Positions 11,868 through 23,214 of a stretch of DNA of 64,000 bases are shown in pieces. Numbering within the stretch: the first letter of the stretch is position 1; the number at the start of each line of letters is the position of its first letter. A model generated the notes under the pieces. It saw nothing but the letters and a program-made list of their open reading frames with translations. It was not told the DNA's origin and searched no databases. The position numbers and the translations under genes were made by a program. The DNA is from Drosophila miranda (Eukaryota; Arthropoda; Insecta; Diptera; Drosophilidae): the NCBI RefSeq assembly GCF_003369915.1, contig NW_022881614.1, positions 33,540,342 through 33,604,341 on the forward strand, written 5' to 3'.

Positions 11868-14009
11868 ATGAGCTGCTTTGCCATAATGGAGTATGCTTTT
11901 GAGGAACGATGCGCGTTGGCCCACAATGTGAAATTATTTATCCCTTCTGTACTGCGAGCTGAAAATACGACGCAGGATAGAAGAGTTGATCGCGCTATTC
12001 TTTACCTTGGTGATGATCCTTGCCCTGATGGTCATTATTTCCAGTGTCGTGGACTCTCAGTGAGTGAGTTTATCTGGGGGAAGTTCTTTTGCTTATGTCC
12101 AGCTATCCCTCAGTTTCAGTCCCATGCTGAAGATTATAGCGATGAAGATGGGCATGAGTCAGTACATAGCCGGGACTACGCTGGTCGCCTTGGGCAATAC
12201 CCTTCCGGAGGCATTGGCATACATGATGCCAGTGAGGTCCGAGGCCCCTATGTACTCCATATCCATTAGCAATTCGTTGACTCTCATCCTGGTAGGCGGC
12301 GGTATGGTCTGGTACCTCAAACCCTTCAAGATGAATCCCCACACCATGAGGGATCTCCTCTATCTGATACTGTCGTGTGAAGTCCTGACTTTCTTATTGT
12401 TACGTCCCAAAACAATTACACCGAGAGATGGAATTTGTAAGGAGCTCTATTCTTTAATTCAAAAGAACACTTAGCCCTAAGCCAAGCCATTTACAATAGA
12501 TCTGATCATTTTGTACGTCCTTTACTTGATTCTAATCTTTACCGATCTAATCGGGCTGCGATTGACCATTAATTGTGAGTATTCTTTGCACAAAACTTTT
12601 CGAATTTATTTTCGTCAGTCGGAATGCCTCCAGCGCTACGAAGACAGATTGATGAAGCATATCAGATGTCAGCATCAGAGGAACGAAATGACCAGATAGG
12701 GAAAATGGAGAACACTCTTAAGGAATTGGAAAAAGATCATCGCATAAGAATTCATCAACACGGGAATAGACGACGAAGTGTCCCTTGGAGAAGCTCCAGC
12801 GAGAATCCATTGAAAGCTAGCCGGAGGATTTCATTGGGATTCGCCACATCCTATCCAAAAGGACCAAAACCAGAAGTGGATTTTGAGGCAACACGCACGG
12901 TACTGTATTCGAGGAGTAATTCGAGGAACCGATTTCTCTTCTCAGATTTTTTAGAGAACCTGATGCCCATAGATTTGGAGCAATGGGAATTTGTCGGATA
13001 TTTGCGGCGGCTCTTGATGATATTAAAATCACCTTTAAAACTCATCTGTACATTATTTCTGCCTATTGTGGACTACGAGATCTACAGGCACGGCTGGTGC
13101 AAGCTGCTCAACTGCATCCAGATAATCACTACCCCCTTAATTGGGATCACTCTAATTCACTGTAAGTGCATATCATATATAGTATTGCTCTCGGCACACA
13201 CTCCACTCTCACATATGTAACTTGATTCTCCTTTACCTCAGCAATCATGTCGAATGAATTCACTGGATTTGTTATTATACCTCAATTCGCATATGCCCAG
13301 TGGAGTCTTTGCATGACAGTTCCCCTGGCTATCATTGTATTTGTGCATTCCCGAACCGATATACCACCCGTGTACCATTCGGTGAGTACTGAACTTAAAA
13401 CCCATAGCGAAGCGCCTGGAATTAGCCTAATACTCGTACTCCTACTCGCGCATCCCTCGATAGATGTTCCTTGGTTTGAATGCCGGCGGTTGTCTGCTAA
13501 TATTGGGGATTTGTGCTGCCGAGCTGGAGATCCTGTGCTGCATTGCGGGACTGATCGTCTACCTTTCCGAGGGCTTCGTCGCAGTCACCTTCCGATCGAT
13601 GGCCGGTTCCATCGATGACACGATTGTGGTTGTATCTCTGGCCTTGGAGGGGTACGAACAACTGGCCCTGGGCGCTATACTTGGTGCCCCCATCTTTAGT
13701 AAGTCATGACATGGTGTAGCCCGTACCGTATCTATTGCGCTAACTTCCCAATCCCCTAATGAAGATACATTGGTTAGCATGGGATTGGCTATTCTGCTTC
13801 AGGAGACGGTCCGCCACGGCACTGCTTGGATCTTTATGTGGATCCAAAATAAAATCAAAAGGACCTATTTCCTAGCAGAAAACCCACCAAAAAACCAAAC
13901 AACTAGGCAGTCAATGTGCCGCCCATGTGATCTGATAGCTCGGAGGTTCTTCCCCCAACGCCAATTAATGATTAGTGGTATTGTAAATCAGTTTTATATG
14001 CCTCGATAA
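11868..14009 (+). pseudogene. Na+/Ca2+ exchanger, NCLX-like, paralog 3; frameshift and deletions
   Basis: Exons: 11868-12059, 12114-12436, 12500-12574, 12619-13161, 13242-13381, 13464-13698 and 13765 onward, all with GT-AG borders in the same phases as the paralogs. The alpha repeats are clear (GTTLVALGNTLPEALAY; EGFVAVTFRSMAGSIDDTIV). In the first listed exon, about 14-16 residues of the family sequence between RCALAHNV and the membrane segment are missing, and the frame shifts near 11940-11955. The rest of that exon (a CELKIRRRIEELIALFFTLV-type segment) reads in another frame. In the last exon the family's last transmembrane segments are absent: a HGTAW motif is followed directly by IFMW. 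The open frame then runs into the PGRP-SC1 copy 2 promoter, and its TAA (14007-14009) falls inside the GATAAG motif. The ATG at 11868 is an internal exon start (preceded by an AG), not necessarily the initiator. Probable pseudogene, with most middle exons preserved. Confidence 0.75.
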
Positions 14010-14093
14010 GACCCCGTTCCAGTGGATCGGTTTGGTATAAAAGCACCGCAGCGGCGAAGGGCTTCTTCATCAGAACCATCACAGTCTACAGTC
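13978..14093 (+). promoter_or_regulatory. PGRP-SC1 copy 2 promoter: GATA site and TATA box
   Basis: GATAAG at 14005-14010 and TATAAAAG at 14036-14043, with a leader matching that of copy 1. The duplicated block begins around GTATTGTAAATCAG in both copies, marking the upstream limit of conserved promoter sequence. Confidence 0.65.
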
Positions 14094-14648
14094 ATGGTGT
14101 CCAAAGTTGCTCTTCTCGCCGTGCTGGTTTGCAGCCAGTAAATGGCGCAAGGCGTCTACGTCGTCTCCAAGGCGGAGTGGGGCGGCCGTGCACCCAAATG
14201 GACTGTAGCCTTGGGCAACTATCTCGGCTACGCCATCATCCATCACACGGCCGTCTCCTACTGCGAGACACGCGCCGCGAGCGGAGCTGTCCTGCGCAGC
14301 GTCCAGAACTACCACATGGACTCCCTGGGCTGGCCCGACATCGGCTACAACTTCCTCATTGGCGGCGATGGCAGTGTGTACGAGGGCCGTGGCTGGAACC
14401 GCATGGGTGCCCATGCCGCCGAGTGGAACCTCTACAGCATTGGCATCAGCTTCCTGGGCAACTACAACTGGGACACCCTGGAGCCAAACATGATCGCCGC
14501 TGCCAAGGAACTGCTCAACGACGCCGTCAACCGTGGCCAGATCAGCTCCGGATACGTTCTCTACGGCCTTCGCCAGGTCAGCGCCACCGAGTGCCCCGGC
14601 ACCCACATCTTGAACGAGATCCGCGGCTCGTCCCACTAATCTGGCTAG
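14094..14648 (+). pseudogene. PGRP-SC1: peptidoglycan recognition protein SC1, copy 2; stop in signal peptide and lost zinc ligand
   Basis: Amidase-type PGRP, nearly identical to copy 1. The ATG at 14094 is intact, but after 15 codons the signal peptide ends in TAA (14139-14141), where copy 1 has TAC (Tyr). An ATG directly after it opens 165 codons lacking a signal peptide. Further damage: the His of the YGHRQ zinc ligand is Leu, a domain Cys is Ser (RAAS), the Gly of HHTAG is Val, the Trp of HIWNE is Leu, and a Trp near the C-terminus is a stop (14637-14639), nine bases before the original TAG at 14646-14648. One Leu codon is missing from the signal peptide. AATAAA lies at 14668-14673. Catalysis is not expected. 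Identity is sure. Confidence 0.88.
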
Positions 14649-14679
14649 ACTTGCCCACTGAAATATCAATAAAATTAAT

Positions 14680-16250
14680 AGGAAACTGTATTTCTTCAAT
14701 GAAGAGCATTCTCATTAACAAAATCGTCGTTAACAATGTAGTTCTGAAAAGTTTGCAGATCTTTGTATATTCAGGGTTTCAGTTTCTAGATGAATCTCGG
14801 TTCCGTTTTGCCCCGTGGTTCCTTGTGCATTCGGGAATACGTAAAGTGGCTTCCCCTCAAGCGAGAGTCAAGCCCCGCACCCCAAAGACATAACTGTGGT
14901 TTGCACCTCTCCCCCGCCTTATAATCGTACTATTTGTTACATTTCGGCTTGGTTCCCTATGGTCAACGCCGGCTAGCTCTCGATCCTAGGGCTGGGTAGT
15001 TCCCCTTGCCCACCAAATGTAAACAAAGGTAGAGACATACGACTTCTCGCGACATCAGAACTAACAAAGAACCTACAATAGCTCCACATATCAGCTGCAA
15101 AAATAACATCAACGACAAAGAGAAGTATAGGTGTATAGGTATAGGCCAAACACAACGGTCATTTTGGCCACACTCTGCTGGAACGGTTGCGGCTGGCTCA
15201 ATCCGCGTCCTCCATCTATTTTAATTTAGCTCATCACGTTTAATATATAATAATCGACAATCTCATCTTTCGCTAAATCTAGAATTTAACTTCACTGCGT
15301 GTAGATAAATAAATAGATAAATATAAGAAAAATTACCACTAACCAAAAACACCAAAACGTTTTTGCAAATCTGGATAAATAAATAAACATAACTCTTTGT
15401 GTAAATACATGATTATGCTGAGACGATGACGGGGATACCCTTACTCATGCGGGATTGATGTTATATGCATGTTTGGAGGTAAATATTTACTTTTTCAGGG
15501 CTAGAATCGCCACCAACATCCGTCCTCATGCACACTGTCTCACGTCACGCACTTTTCGCAAATGGAACAGGAACAGGCGTTCAGGTGTAGTCTTCTATAA
15601 TATACTGACGACACCGGTTCCGGTGTCTGTATTCCGGGCAGGCTATGAGCAAAATATACTGCGTCAAACCCAATTTGAGTGGCCCGCGTTTTTTTTTTGG
15701 TACTCACATTAATATTTTGGTCTTAACCGCACAATCCTTGGTCCTGGGTCGACTTTATCCTCGCGTCCACGCTCTATGATTTCAATAACTAATCCTATCG
15801 TATTCCTTCTATCCCCAGTAACGCATCCCCGCTCCCCTTGATATCACCATACACCATCTAGCCACCCTGGAATTCCGATAGATGGCGCGTCGCCCTCAGT
15901 CCTGGGCCAACTATCGCTCAGGTGGAACTGGAACATATTAATGATTACCTCTCGATATGGTCGATCAATCCCAAAAAAAACCTTCATTAATCCGAGTCCA
16001 CTATTAGAGATTCTGATTGATTCTAATTGCAATACTTATTAATTTAAATATTAGTCCCTCCTTGGGTCATAATTCGCTTCTAGCTCTTGCTTAAGCCGGT
16101 TGTGTTTTTTTCTTTCTCCCGCATTCTCCCCCTTTGCCTAAATATCATACAACATTGTTGTGTCTTTGTTTTGATTTATTATCGCATCTCTTTAATTTGA
16201 TTCTACTTTGTGTTAACCACCAGTGTTTTGTTTGTAACAAGTGTTTAATA
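14680..16250. other. unassigned AT-rich DNA left of the retrotransposon
   Basis: No coding exon, RNA gene or known repeat end is recognised. Part of it, especially from about 15,450 on, may be the 5' region of the CR1-like element. I cannot find its 5' boundary, since these elements are commonly truncated and carry no terminal repeat. Confidence 0.4.
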
Positions 16251-16644
16251 TAAATTCAATATTGCAACGTAACACATCGGACTCGTGCAGGCTTATTGTT
16301 TTTTGCCCAGTCTGCTTTTCGTTATCGCTTCTTTGGTGTGCACTGTTCTCGCGCATCAGCGTTTCCATCGCCCACACTCTCTCGTGAGCATAAGCGGGCT
16401 GCTCGCATTGTTGCTCTCACTCTCTCTGGATTGCCTATCCTCTCCCTCTCTGTGGACTTTTCTTTTGTGTCTCTGCTTTGGTGAGTTTACTGCTCGTTTT
16501 CTGCACTTCGTTGGATCATCTGCTTTGATTTATTGCCGCTGCAGCTGATTGTCTGGCTCGCTCTGCTGTCTGCTCTCCTACTTTACCTGCGATCTCACTC
16601 CGTTCTCTTATTATTCGTGCACAGTGATTCTACTGCTGTCAATA

Positions 16645-17410
16645 ATGGCAATCGTTTGTAGTGCAAAGAAATGTGAATTCGGTGGTGTTATCATTGGTGA
16701 TTCATTTCTTAGCTGCTGGCTGTGCGACAATTTTGCCCACATAAAATGTGCTGGTGGTGGAAATTTTTGCCGGCTGAATGATCTGATCTCGAAACGCATG
16801 GGCCTGTCTTGGTCATGTCTGGCTTGTCGGGAGATTGAGGCCGAAATGCGCACATTTATGAGACAGACTCGAACTGGGTTTCTGGATGCCCGGAAACAAT
16901 TTGTGGCTCTCAACGAGAAATTTCTTGCCCTTGAATCACAGTTTCTTGGGCTCAAACTCTTGAGCGAATCGCCTAGACGGAAAATTCCGCATAATGATAC
17001 CAATCTCTTGCAACCTAATCCGATTGGTACGCCTGCCTCCCACCATCATCCATCGGAAGCATTTCCGTGTAGTCATGCCACGCCGTTGTCTGTAAATCCG
17101 CCAACGGTGGCTCCAGAGTTCTTTACACCGAGCAATATTTGTTTCTCGTCTTATTCCTGAGGCTACAACGGAGGATGTTAAACAACATCTTGCCGCTAAA
17201 CTTAACACTTCGCCTGTTGATATAGTTGTGACTAAATTTACATTTAAACATAAGCGCAACATATCATCCTTTAAAATTCTTCTCCCTGATTCTTTACTAT
17301 CCTGTTCTCTAGAACCGTCAATATGGCCTGAGCATACAATTGTGCATGAGTTCCTTCTCAAAGATTCGAACTCGAATCCAAGAATTACCGAACATGCTCC
17401 AAAGAACTGA
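16645..17410 (+). pseudogene. ORF1 of CR1-like element, frameshifted
   Basis: Starts at an ATG (16645). The N-terminus has a PHD/RING-like Cys/His pattern: CSAKKC, CWLC, HIKC and CLAC within about 65 residues. It is followed by a probable coiled coil (residues about 70-110) and a Pro/Ser/His-rich linker. The first frame ends at a TGA near 17158. The homologous continuation, an IFVSRL...EATTEDV domain, lies in the next frame from about 17140, so one indel breaks the gene. That second frame ends with TGA at 17408-17410, overlapping the ATG of ORF2 by one base. Such proteins bind element RNA in related retrotransposons. Confidence 0.65.
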
Positions 17411-20247
17411 TGTACTATTTTTCCATGCACTATCAGAACGTTCGCAGTTTGCTGGGAAAATTGCGTCAAATTCATACTAATAGCGCGTCCTTTGATTTCG
17501 ATGCCATTGCGTTTACCGAAACCTGGCTTAACTCCTCTGTCAATGATCACGAAATTTTCATTGATAGTTACACTATTTATAGAATGGACCGCCCATCTTT
17601 TGCAGGTGGGGTTCTGATTGCAGTTAAATCTGTTTTCTCATCTGAGTTATTCCCATTCAATAACATTCATGGAATTGAATTTGTTGCAGTCAAAGTTCGT
17701 GTTGGCTCCGCATTTTTCTATTTAACCTGCTCTTACATTCCTCCCAGGTCTGATGCTGAGCTTTACTTACACCACCTTTCAGCAATTAATAATGTTGTTT
17801 CTACATTAGGGTGCAATGATCGAATTATTGTAATGGGGGGCTTTAACCTCCCATTTCTTTCTTGGCTGCCTTGTTATGACGCTAACCTGTTGTTTCCCAA
17901 TTGCCATAATGACTTTATCAATGGGCTAACGGATATTTCCCTTGTCCAAATTAATGCCGTTAAAAACATTAGGGACAGACTTCTTGACCTCGTTTTTGTT
18001 AACGATGGTTCTCTTGCTACTGTATTTAGAGCAAGCCCAATATCTCTCCCTGAAGATCCTTACCATCCAACTTTGTTGATATCACTGGAGTGTACACAAT
18101 CTGGAGGTGCTGACAGTTCCATGGCTCCTTGTCACATAAAGTGTTTTCGCAAAACAAACTTTATTGATTTAGATCTACATCTCTCGCGTGTTGATTGGTC
18201 GTTTCTTTATTCATTACCGAACATAGATGCAACTGTTAACTCGTTTTATAGTTCTATTTACTCCGCCCTTAATACGTTTGTTCCAGATATCACTGTACCT
18301 GTATCGTCCAAGCCTCCCTGGTTCTCCAAGTATTTGTCATACTTAAAAAATAATAAATCCCGGCTCTATAAAAAGTACCAGAAGTCGGGCTCCACGTTGG
18401 CCTTAGCTCTATACTCCTCCGCTCGCTTTCTGTTCCTTGCCGTCAATAGTCAGTGTTATAATCATTACCTTTCACAATGTAGTAGTAACTTTCGTAGTGA
18501 TCCTAAAAAATTATATTCGTTCGTTAATTCTAAGCGCAAGTCAAACGTTTTTCCTCCGTCCCTTCATTACCAGAACAAAACAGAAGCTTCTGCTGTTGGT
18601 ATTGCAAATTTATTCGCTAACTTTTTCCAAACAACGTACTCGTCTCATATTTACAACGCATCCACTCCGTATCCGTACCAGCTACCTCAAGCTAACAGCA
18701 TTTTTCTGCCCTTTTTCGAGGAAAGCGTTGTTCTGGAAGGTTTGTCATCTATGGACATATCGTTTTCTGCGGGTCCAGATAAGGTACCAAGTTGCATCTT
18801 AAAACACTGTGCCCAGTCCCTTTGCAAACCCTTGACCTTTCTCTTCAACCTCTCCTTGGAACAGTCTTGTCTCCCAGTAATTTGGAATGAGTCCTACATC
18901 ATTCCGCTTCACAAAAAAGGTTCAAGATCAAACATTGAAAACTATCGTGGTATCGCAAAGCTTTCCGCCATCCCGAAGCTTCTTGAGTTCCTGGTCACCC
19001 GGCAACTGCAACATCTTTGTTGCAGCTTGATATCTCCGTCGCAACACGGTTTCTTCAGACATCGTTCAACATCGACTAACCTTCTTGAGTTTTCTAACCT
19101 AATCCACCGGGGTTTTCAAATTGGTTTGCAGACGGATGTAGTTTTTACGGACTTCAGCAAGGCATTCGATTCTGTAAACCATGCTCTGCTTATTCAAAAG
19201 CTCTCTTTATTAGGGTTCCCAACGAATCTTCTAGATTGGATTTTGTCCTATCTCTCTAACCGTACTCAACGTGTTTTGTTTTCTAACGTGTTGTCAAATA
19301 CTGTTAATGTTACTTCAGGTGTGCCACAGGGAAGTCATCTGGGCCCGCTTCTGTTTATTTTATTTGTGAACGACCTTCCTCAAGTTATAACATACTCTAC
19401 TACACTAATGTATGCTGATGATGTCAAAATCTGTCTTTCTTACTCTGATTGGTATTTGCACACACGCCTTCAACTTGATCTAAGTGAACTACAATTGTGG
19501 TGTTCAACTAATCTACTTTTCCTGAACCTTTCCAAATGCAAACTTATGACATTTTACCGTCGCGCTCCTCATTTTGTCTCATATGTTCTAGGAAATCATG
19601 TCCTTGAGCGAATTTCGAGTTCAAATGACCTCGGAGTCCTTTTTGATCATAAGATGTGTTTCAATACCCATACAGCTGCAACTGTAAATAAAGCTAAGGG
19701 TGTTTTAGCGTTCATCAAGCGTTGGTGCAAGGAGTTTGACGACCCGTACGTTACGAAACAACTGTACATCTCGTTAGTACGTCCTATATTGGAGTAATGT
19801 TCTTGTGTGTGGAGCCCGCAGTATAAAGAGCAGCAGGCTGTTATTGAATCCGTGCAAAAGCAATTTTTAATTTTTGCCCTTCGGAACTTTAACTGGGACT
19901 CGGGTAGAATCTTGCCACCCTACCGGTCTAGGCTAAATCTTATTGACCTGCCGTCGTTGCACCATCGCAGAATATGCAATGGCGTAATGTTCGTGCACAA
20001 GCTCCTTCTTGGGACTGTTGACTCCCAAACTCTTTTGGGTCAGATTGATTTGGCCGTTCCATCCAGACCTACCCGTACTTTTAAGCCTATCCGTCTACCC
20101 ATATGTAGGTCTAATTATGCTGATCATGAACCTTTTAGGGTTTTATGCCATAATTATAACTCCCTCTGTCAAACCCTATCCCCTGAACTGTCTCTTAAAC
20201 TAATTGCATGCAATATTTATAATCATTTAAATTTAGCTAACTTTTAA
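17410..20247 (+). pseudogene. ORF2 of CR1-like element: endonuclease and reverse transcriptase, one premature stop
   Basis: The N-terminal 230 residues or so form an endonuclease/exonuclease/phosphatase domain (AFTETWL, SYIPPR). The usual GDFN catalytic motif reads GGFN (near 17833-17850), losing the Asp. The reverse transcriptase follows, with TDFSKAFDSVNH, SGVPQGSHLGPLLF and the catalytic YADD at about 19408. A TAA at 19795-19797 falls between VRPILE and CSCVW, where the family has Tyr. The frame then continues uninterrupted to 20247. The element is therefore dead through at least two lesions in this ORF. No RNase H domain follows. Confidence 0.75.
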
Positions 20248-20320
20248 CTTATCTTTTTTCGCCTATAGTAACTAAGTACCATTATTAACAGGTAATTTGT
20301 TAATTTAATAATAAATAAAA

Positions 20321-21433
20321 CGAGGGGGAACGTTGTGAGTTGCTGCGTACACCGCAACTCTACAGTTATACCCGATACTAAGTCAGTATGGCTCTCCTGC
20401 GGCAGACGCCGCTAATATTGAACCACACGACAAAGAGTGCGTGGGAGAGAGACAGAAAATCAGTCTGAGCGTGACGTCGGGCGCTGCGTGGCCACTGCAA
20501 ATTGATTTCTTGCTTTTGGCTACAAAAATGATCCGATCTGATCTGATCTGATCTGATCAGCAATCTGATAGATATAGTCATCGTCTATGATTCTGCGTTT
20601 TTAGTTTTCTCGAATGTGCAATATTGTGGATGCAACAGATTTTCGTCCTTTGTGGGGGCGGAAGGGGGTGGGGCGGAATTCTGAGATATACGTTTTATAG
20701 TGAGATCTAACAGAAGTACGGATAACAAATTTGGTTACTCTAGCCTTAATAGTCTCTGAGATTTGTGGATGCCCCAGATTTCAGTTCTTTGCGGGGGCGG
20801 AAGGGGGCGTGGCGAAATTTGGACACGAAACGGTCAAGGTCCGATATCACAGGAGTGTGGATGCCAAATTTGGTTGCTCTGGCTTTTATAGGTTCTGAGA
20901 TCCTTGAACTCATATTTTGCAATTGGCAAAGCCGACCCTGAAACCTGTGTGTTAGAGAGAGACAGAGCGAGAAAGAATGAAATTGTTTTCTTGATTCTGG
21001 CTATAATAATTATACGATCTGGTTGAGATTTTACACTCTAAAACATATAGTCATCTTCTACGATTATGCGTTTTTGGCTTTATCGTATCTTTAAAAATGT
21101 GGATGCCACAGATTTTCGTCCTTTGTGGGGGCGGAAGTGGGCGGGGCGAAGTTTTGAAATATTTTTGTAGCAGTGACATATCACAGAAGTCTGGATACAA
21201 AACATCGTTGCTCTAGCTCTTATAGTCTTTGAGCACTAGGCGCTGAAGGGGGAGGACGGACGGACGGACGGACAGACGGACAGACAGACAGGGTTCAATC
21301 GACTCGGCTATTGATGCTGATCAAGAATATATATACTTTATGGGGTCGGAAACGATTCCTTCTGGACGTTACACACATCCACTTTTACCACAAATCTAAT
21401 ATCCCCCAATACTCATTTTGAGTATCGGGTATA
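20321..21433 (-). mobile_element. DINE-1/Helentron-like element, dispersed subtype
   Basis: Complete copy of about 1.1 kb in the same orientation and subtype as those at 6938 and 9446, with the GGAC microsatellite at about 21255-21292. It abuts the 3' tail of the CR1-like element, with only A residues between them. Confidence 0.72.
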
Positions 21434-22800
21434 AAAATGGCGACGAGTAAATAGTTTTGCCAGATAACAAAACAGTAATAAATAAATCCACTACGATCGT
21501 AGGCCATTGCATGTAAGTACTACATATGAATAATCTTCTCTATGCTGACATGTAGTTCCCCCTGCAAAGTGCAGGCTTTCTTTTTTCTATACCTTTCGTG
21601 GCTTTAACTTGATTAGAAATATGTCCGAAATATAAATATTGGTGAAGCGTGGGTTGTGTGCCGAGTCTCCTATAGATGATTTTCTGTATCTGTTTGTTAA
21701 CACCGCAATTTAGCTACGCTTAACCGAATCCTTAACACACTACAATACTATACTCTTAATCAAGCCGAGACTTCTTGTGAGACTACTGTCATCTCTCTCT
21801 CTCTCTGACGGCTAAAGTTGGATACGCTCACATGTTGCTGAATACGCTCACTAAGGTGGTTCTTGTGCTGGCAATTTCTAACGGTGTATTGTATGCTGAC
21901 TAGAGTTGACCAGCTTGGTTCTCGCGGAACCAGTGACGCGCAAATGAGTCGTTCGCCTGGTCTGGCCGAATCTGGCACACCGTCAAACAGTCCTGTGGTA
22001 CGAGTATCAGTTTCTACGTCATCCAAATATAAATGAGAATGAAATAAATCAGTTATCTTGCGATTGTTCCCATCAGAGGCGTGTGCATCAAAGGGTAAGT
22101 ATGTACAGAGTCTGCCCCCTACTAACCATTGTACAAAATAATGATGGAGGACAGAAATCTAATCAAAATTCCAAATGAAATCCTCTCATCTACGCCCCTA
22201 TATGTGTATATTTGGTGTGAGAATTTGATTTAAATCTTATCAGCCACTTCATCGTTTTCAAGACGCTCATAAATTAGTATAAAACCCATAATATCACATT
22301 GATAACAAAAAAAAAACAAAATAAATACAATTTATAGCTTGAAGCAGATTTGAAAATCGTATGATGTCCACATATCTTACACCCAGGGAATGTGCAAATC
22401 GTAAATTGTAGTCTGTCTGTGCAGAAAATTACACGATAATTATACCATTACGCTGCCATGGCACTGCGACTGCGTAATCTTTTATAAAGCTTTCAGTCGA
22501 GCTTCAAGGCCCAATGTCCTGTAGACTTCTACTTCGAAAAACAACAGATTTATCCGGATTACATCTGTTCCTATAAAAGGTCATTGAATATTGAGCTTTT
22601 ATAGTGAAGGTCTTGTCTTCGAAGGTCCGCTCGGTATAAGACATACTGCAGGGAATTTCTAGACAAATTAATTAGTACCACTTGTGCTGATTAGAAGTCC
22701 GATTTGGTCGTCATTACGGCCATATCAGGATGTGCTCCAGATAGCCGCCATATCAGATTTAAGCTCGCGCGAACTCAACTGACTCGCGCGCCTGTTCATC
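21434..22800. other. non-coding interval upstream of PGRP-SC2
   Basis: AT-rich with no supportable coding exon. The open frames on either strand have unlikely composition. The part adjoining 22801 belongs to the 5' control region of PGRP-SC2. Confidence 0.5.
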
Positions 22801-22884
22801 GCTGGCGATAAGCCTGCTCGGGTTCGATTTGATGGGGTATATAAGGCGGCATTGAGTGGAACAACGCACAATCGATCTTCAACA
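22801..22884 (+). promoter_or_regulatory. PGRP-SC2 promoter: GATA site and TATA box
   Basis: GATAAG at 22807-22812 and TATATAAG at 22838-22845, then a short leader to the ATG at 22885. The order and spacing of GATA and TATA motifs resemble those of the SC1 promoters. Confidence 0.6.
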
Positions 22885-23214
22885 ATGGCAAATAAAGCTC
22901 TCGTCCTTCTAGCTGTGTTCTTCCTCGCCCAGGCCGCTCTGGGTGTGACCATCATCAGCAAGTCGCAGTGGGGAGGCCGTTCGGCCACCAGCAAGAATAC
23001 CCTGGCGTCGTCCCTGAGCTACGCTGTGATCCACCATACCGCTGGCAGCTACTGCACAACCCAAGCCGCTTGCCAGACCCAGCTGAAGAACATCCAGGCC
23101 TATCACATGCACTCCCTCGGCTGGGCTGATATTGGCTACAACTTCCTGATCGGCGGCGATGGCAACGTGTACGAGGCTGGAACGTGGTGAAATGGTGGTG
23201 CCCATGCCACCAAC
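22885..23214 (+). pseudogene. PGRP-SC2: peptidoglycan recognition protein SC2-like, truncated
   Basis: ATG at 22885 opens a signal peptide (about 20 residues, rich in Ala/Leu) and the first 80 or so residues of an amidase PGRP domain, with HHTAGSYC, YHMHSLGWADIGYNFLIGG and the first zinc ligands His and Tyr. The GRGW region is altered to AGTW and is followed directly by TGA (23188-23190). The codons after it (GAHATN) are still in frame to 23214, where a Helentron-like fragment begins. The second half, with the zinc-binding His and Cys, is missing; I do not find it on the far side of the repeat. The N-terminal MANKAL and VTIISKSQWGG pattern distinguishes it from SC1. Confidence 0.85.

Larger units (their letters stand above)
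16251..20320 (+). mobile_element. CR1-like non-LTR retrotransposon, nearly full length but defective
   Basis: Two overlapping ORFs in the usual order, followed by a short 3' tail of AATAA-type repeats ending at about 20320. There are no LTRs. The 5' limit is a guess. ORF1 contains a Cys-rich finger, and ORF2 an apurinic-type endonuclease plus reverse transcriptase without an RNase H domain, which fits the CR1 clade better than I-type elements. Clade assignment is from motif style only. A Helentron-like copy begins exactly at its 3' tail. Confidence 0.7.

Noticed and set aside
14129..14893. 254-codon plus-strand frame overlapping PGRP-SC1 copy 2
   Set aside because: Out-of-frame Arg/Pro/Gln-rich shadow starting at TTG; the PGRP frame is the true one.
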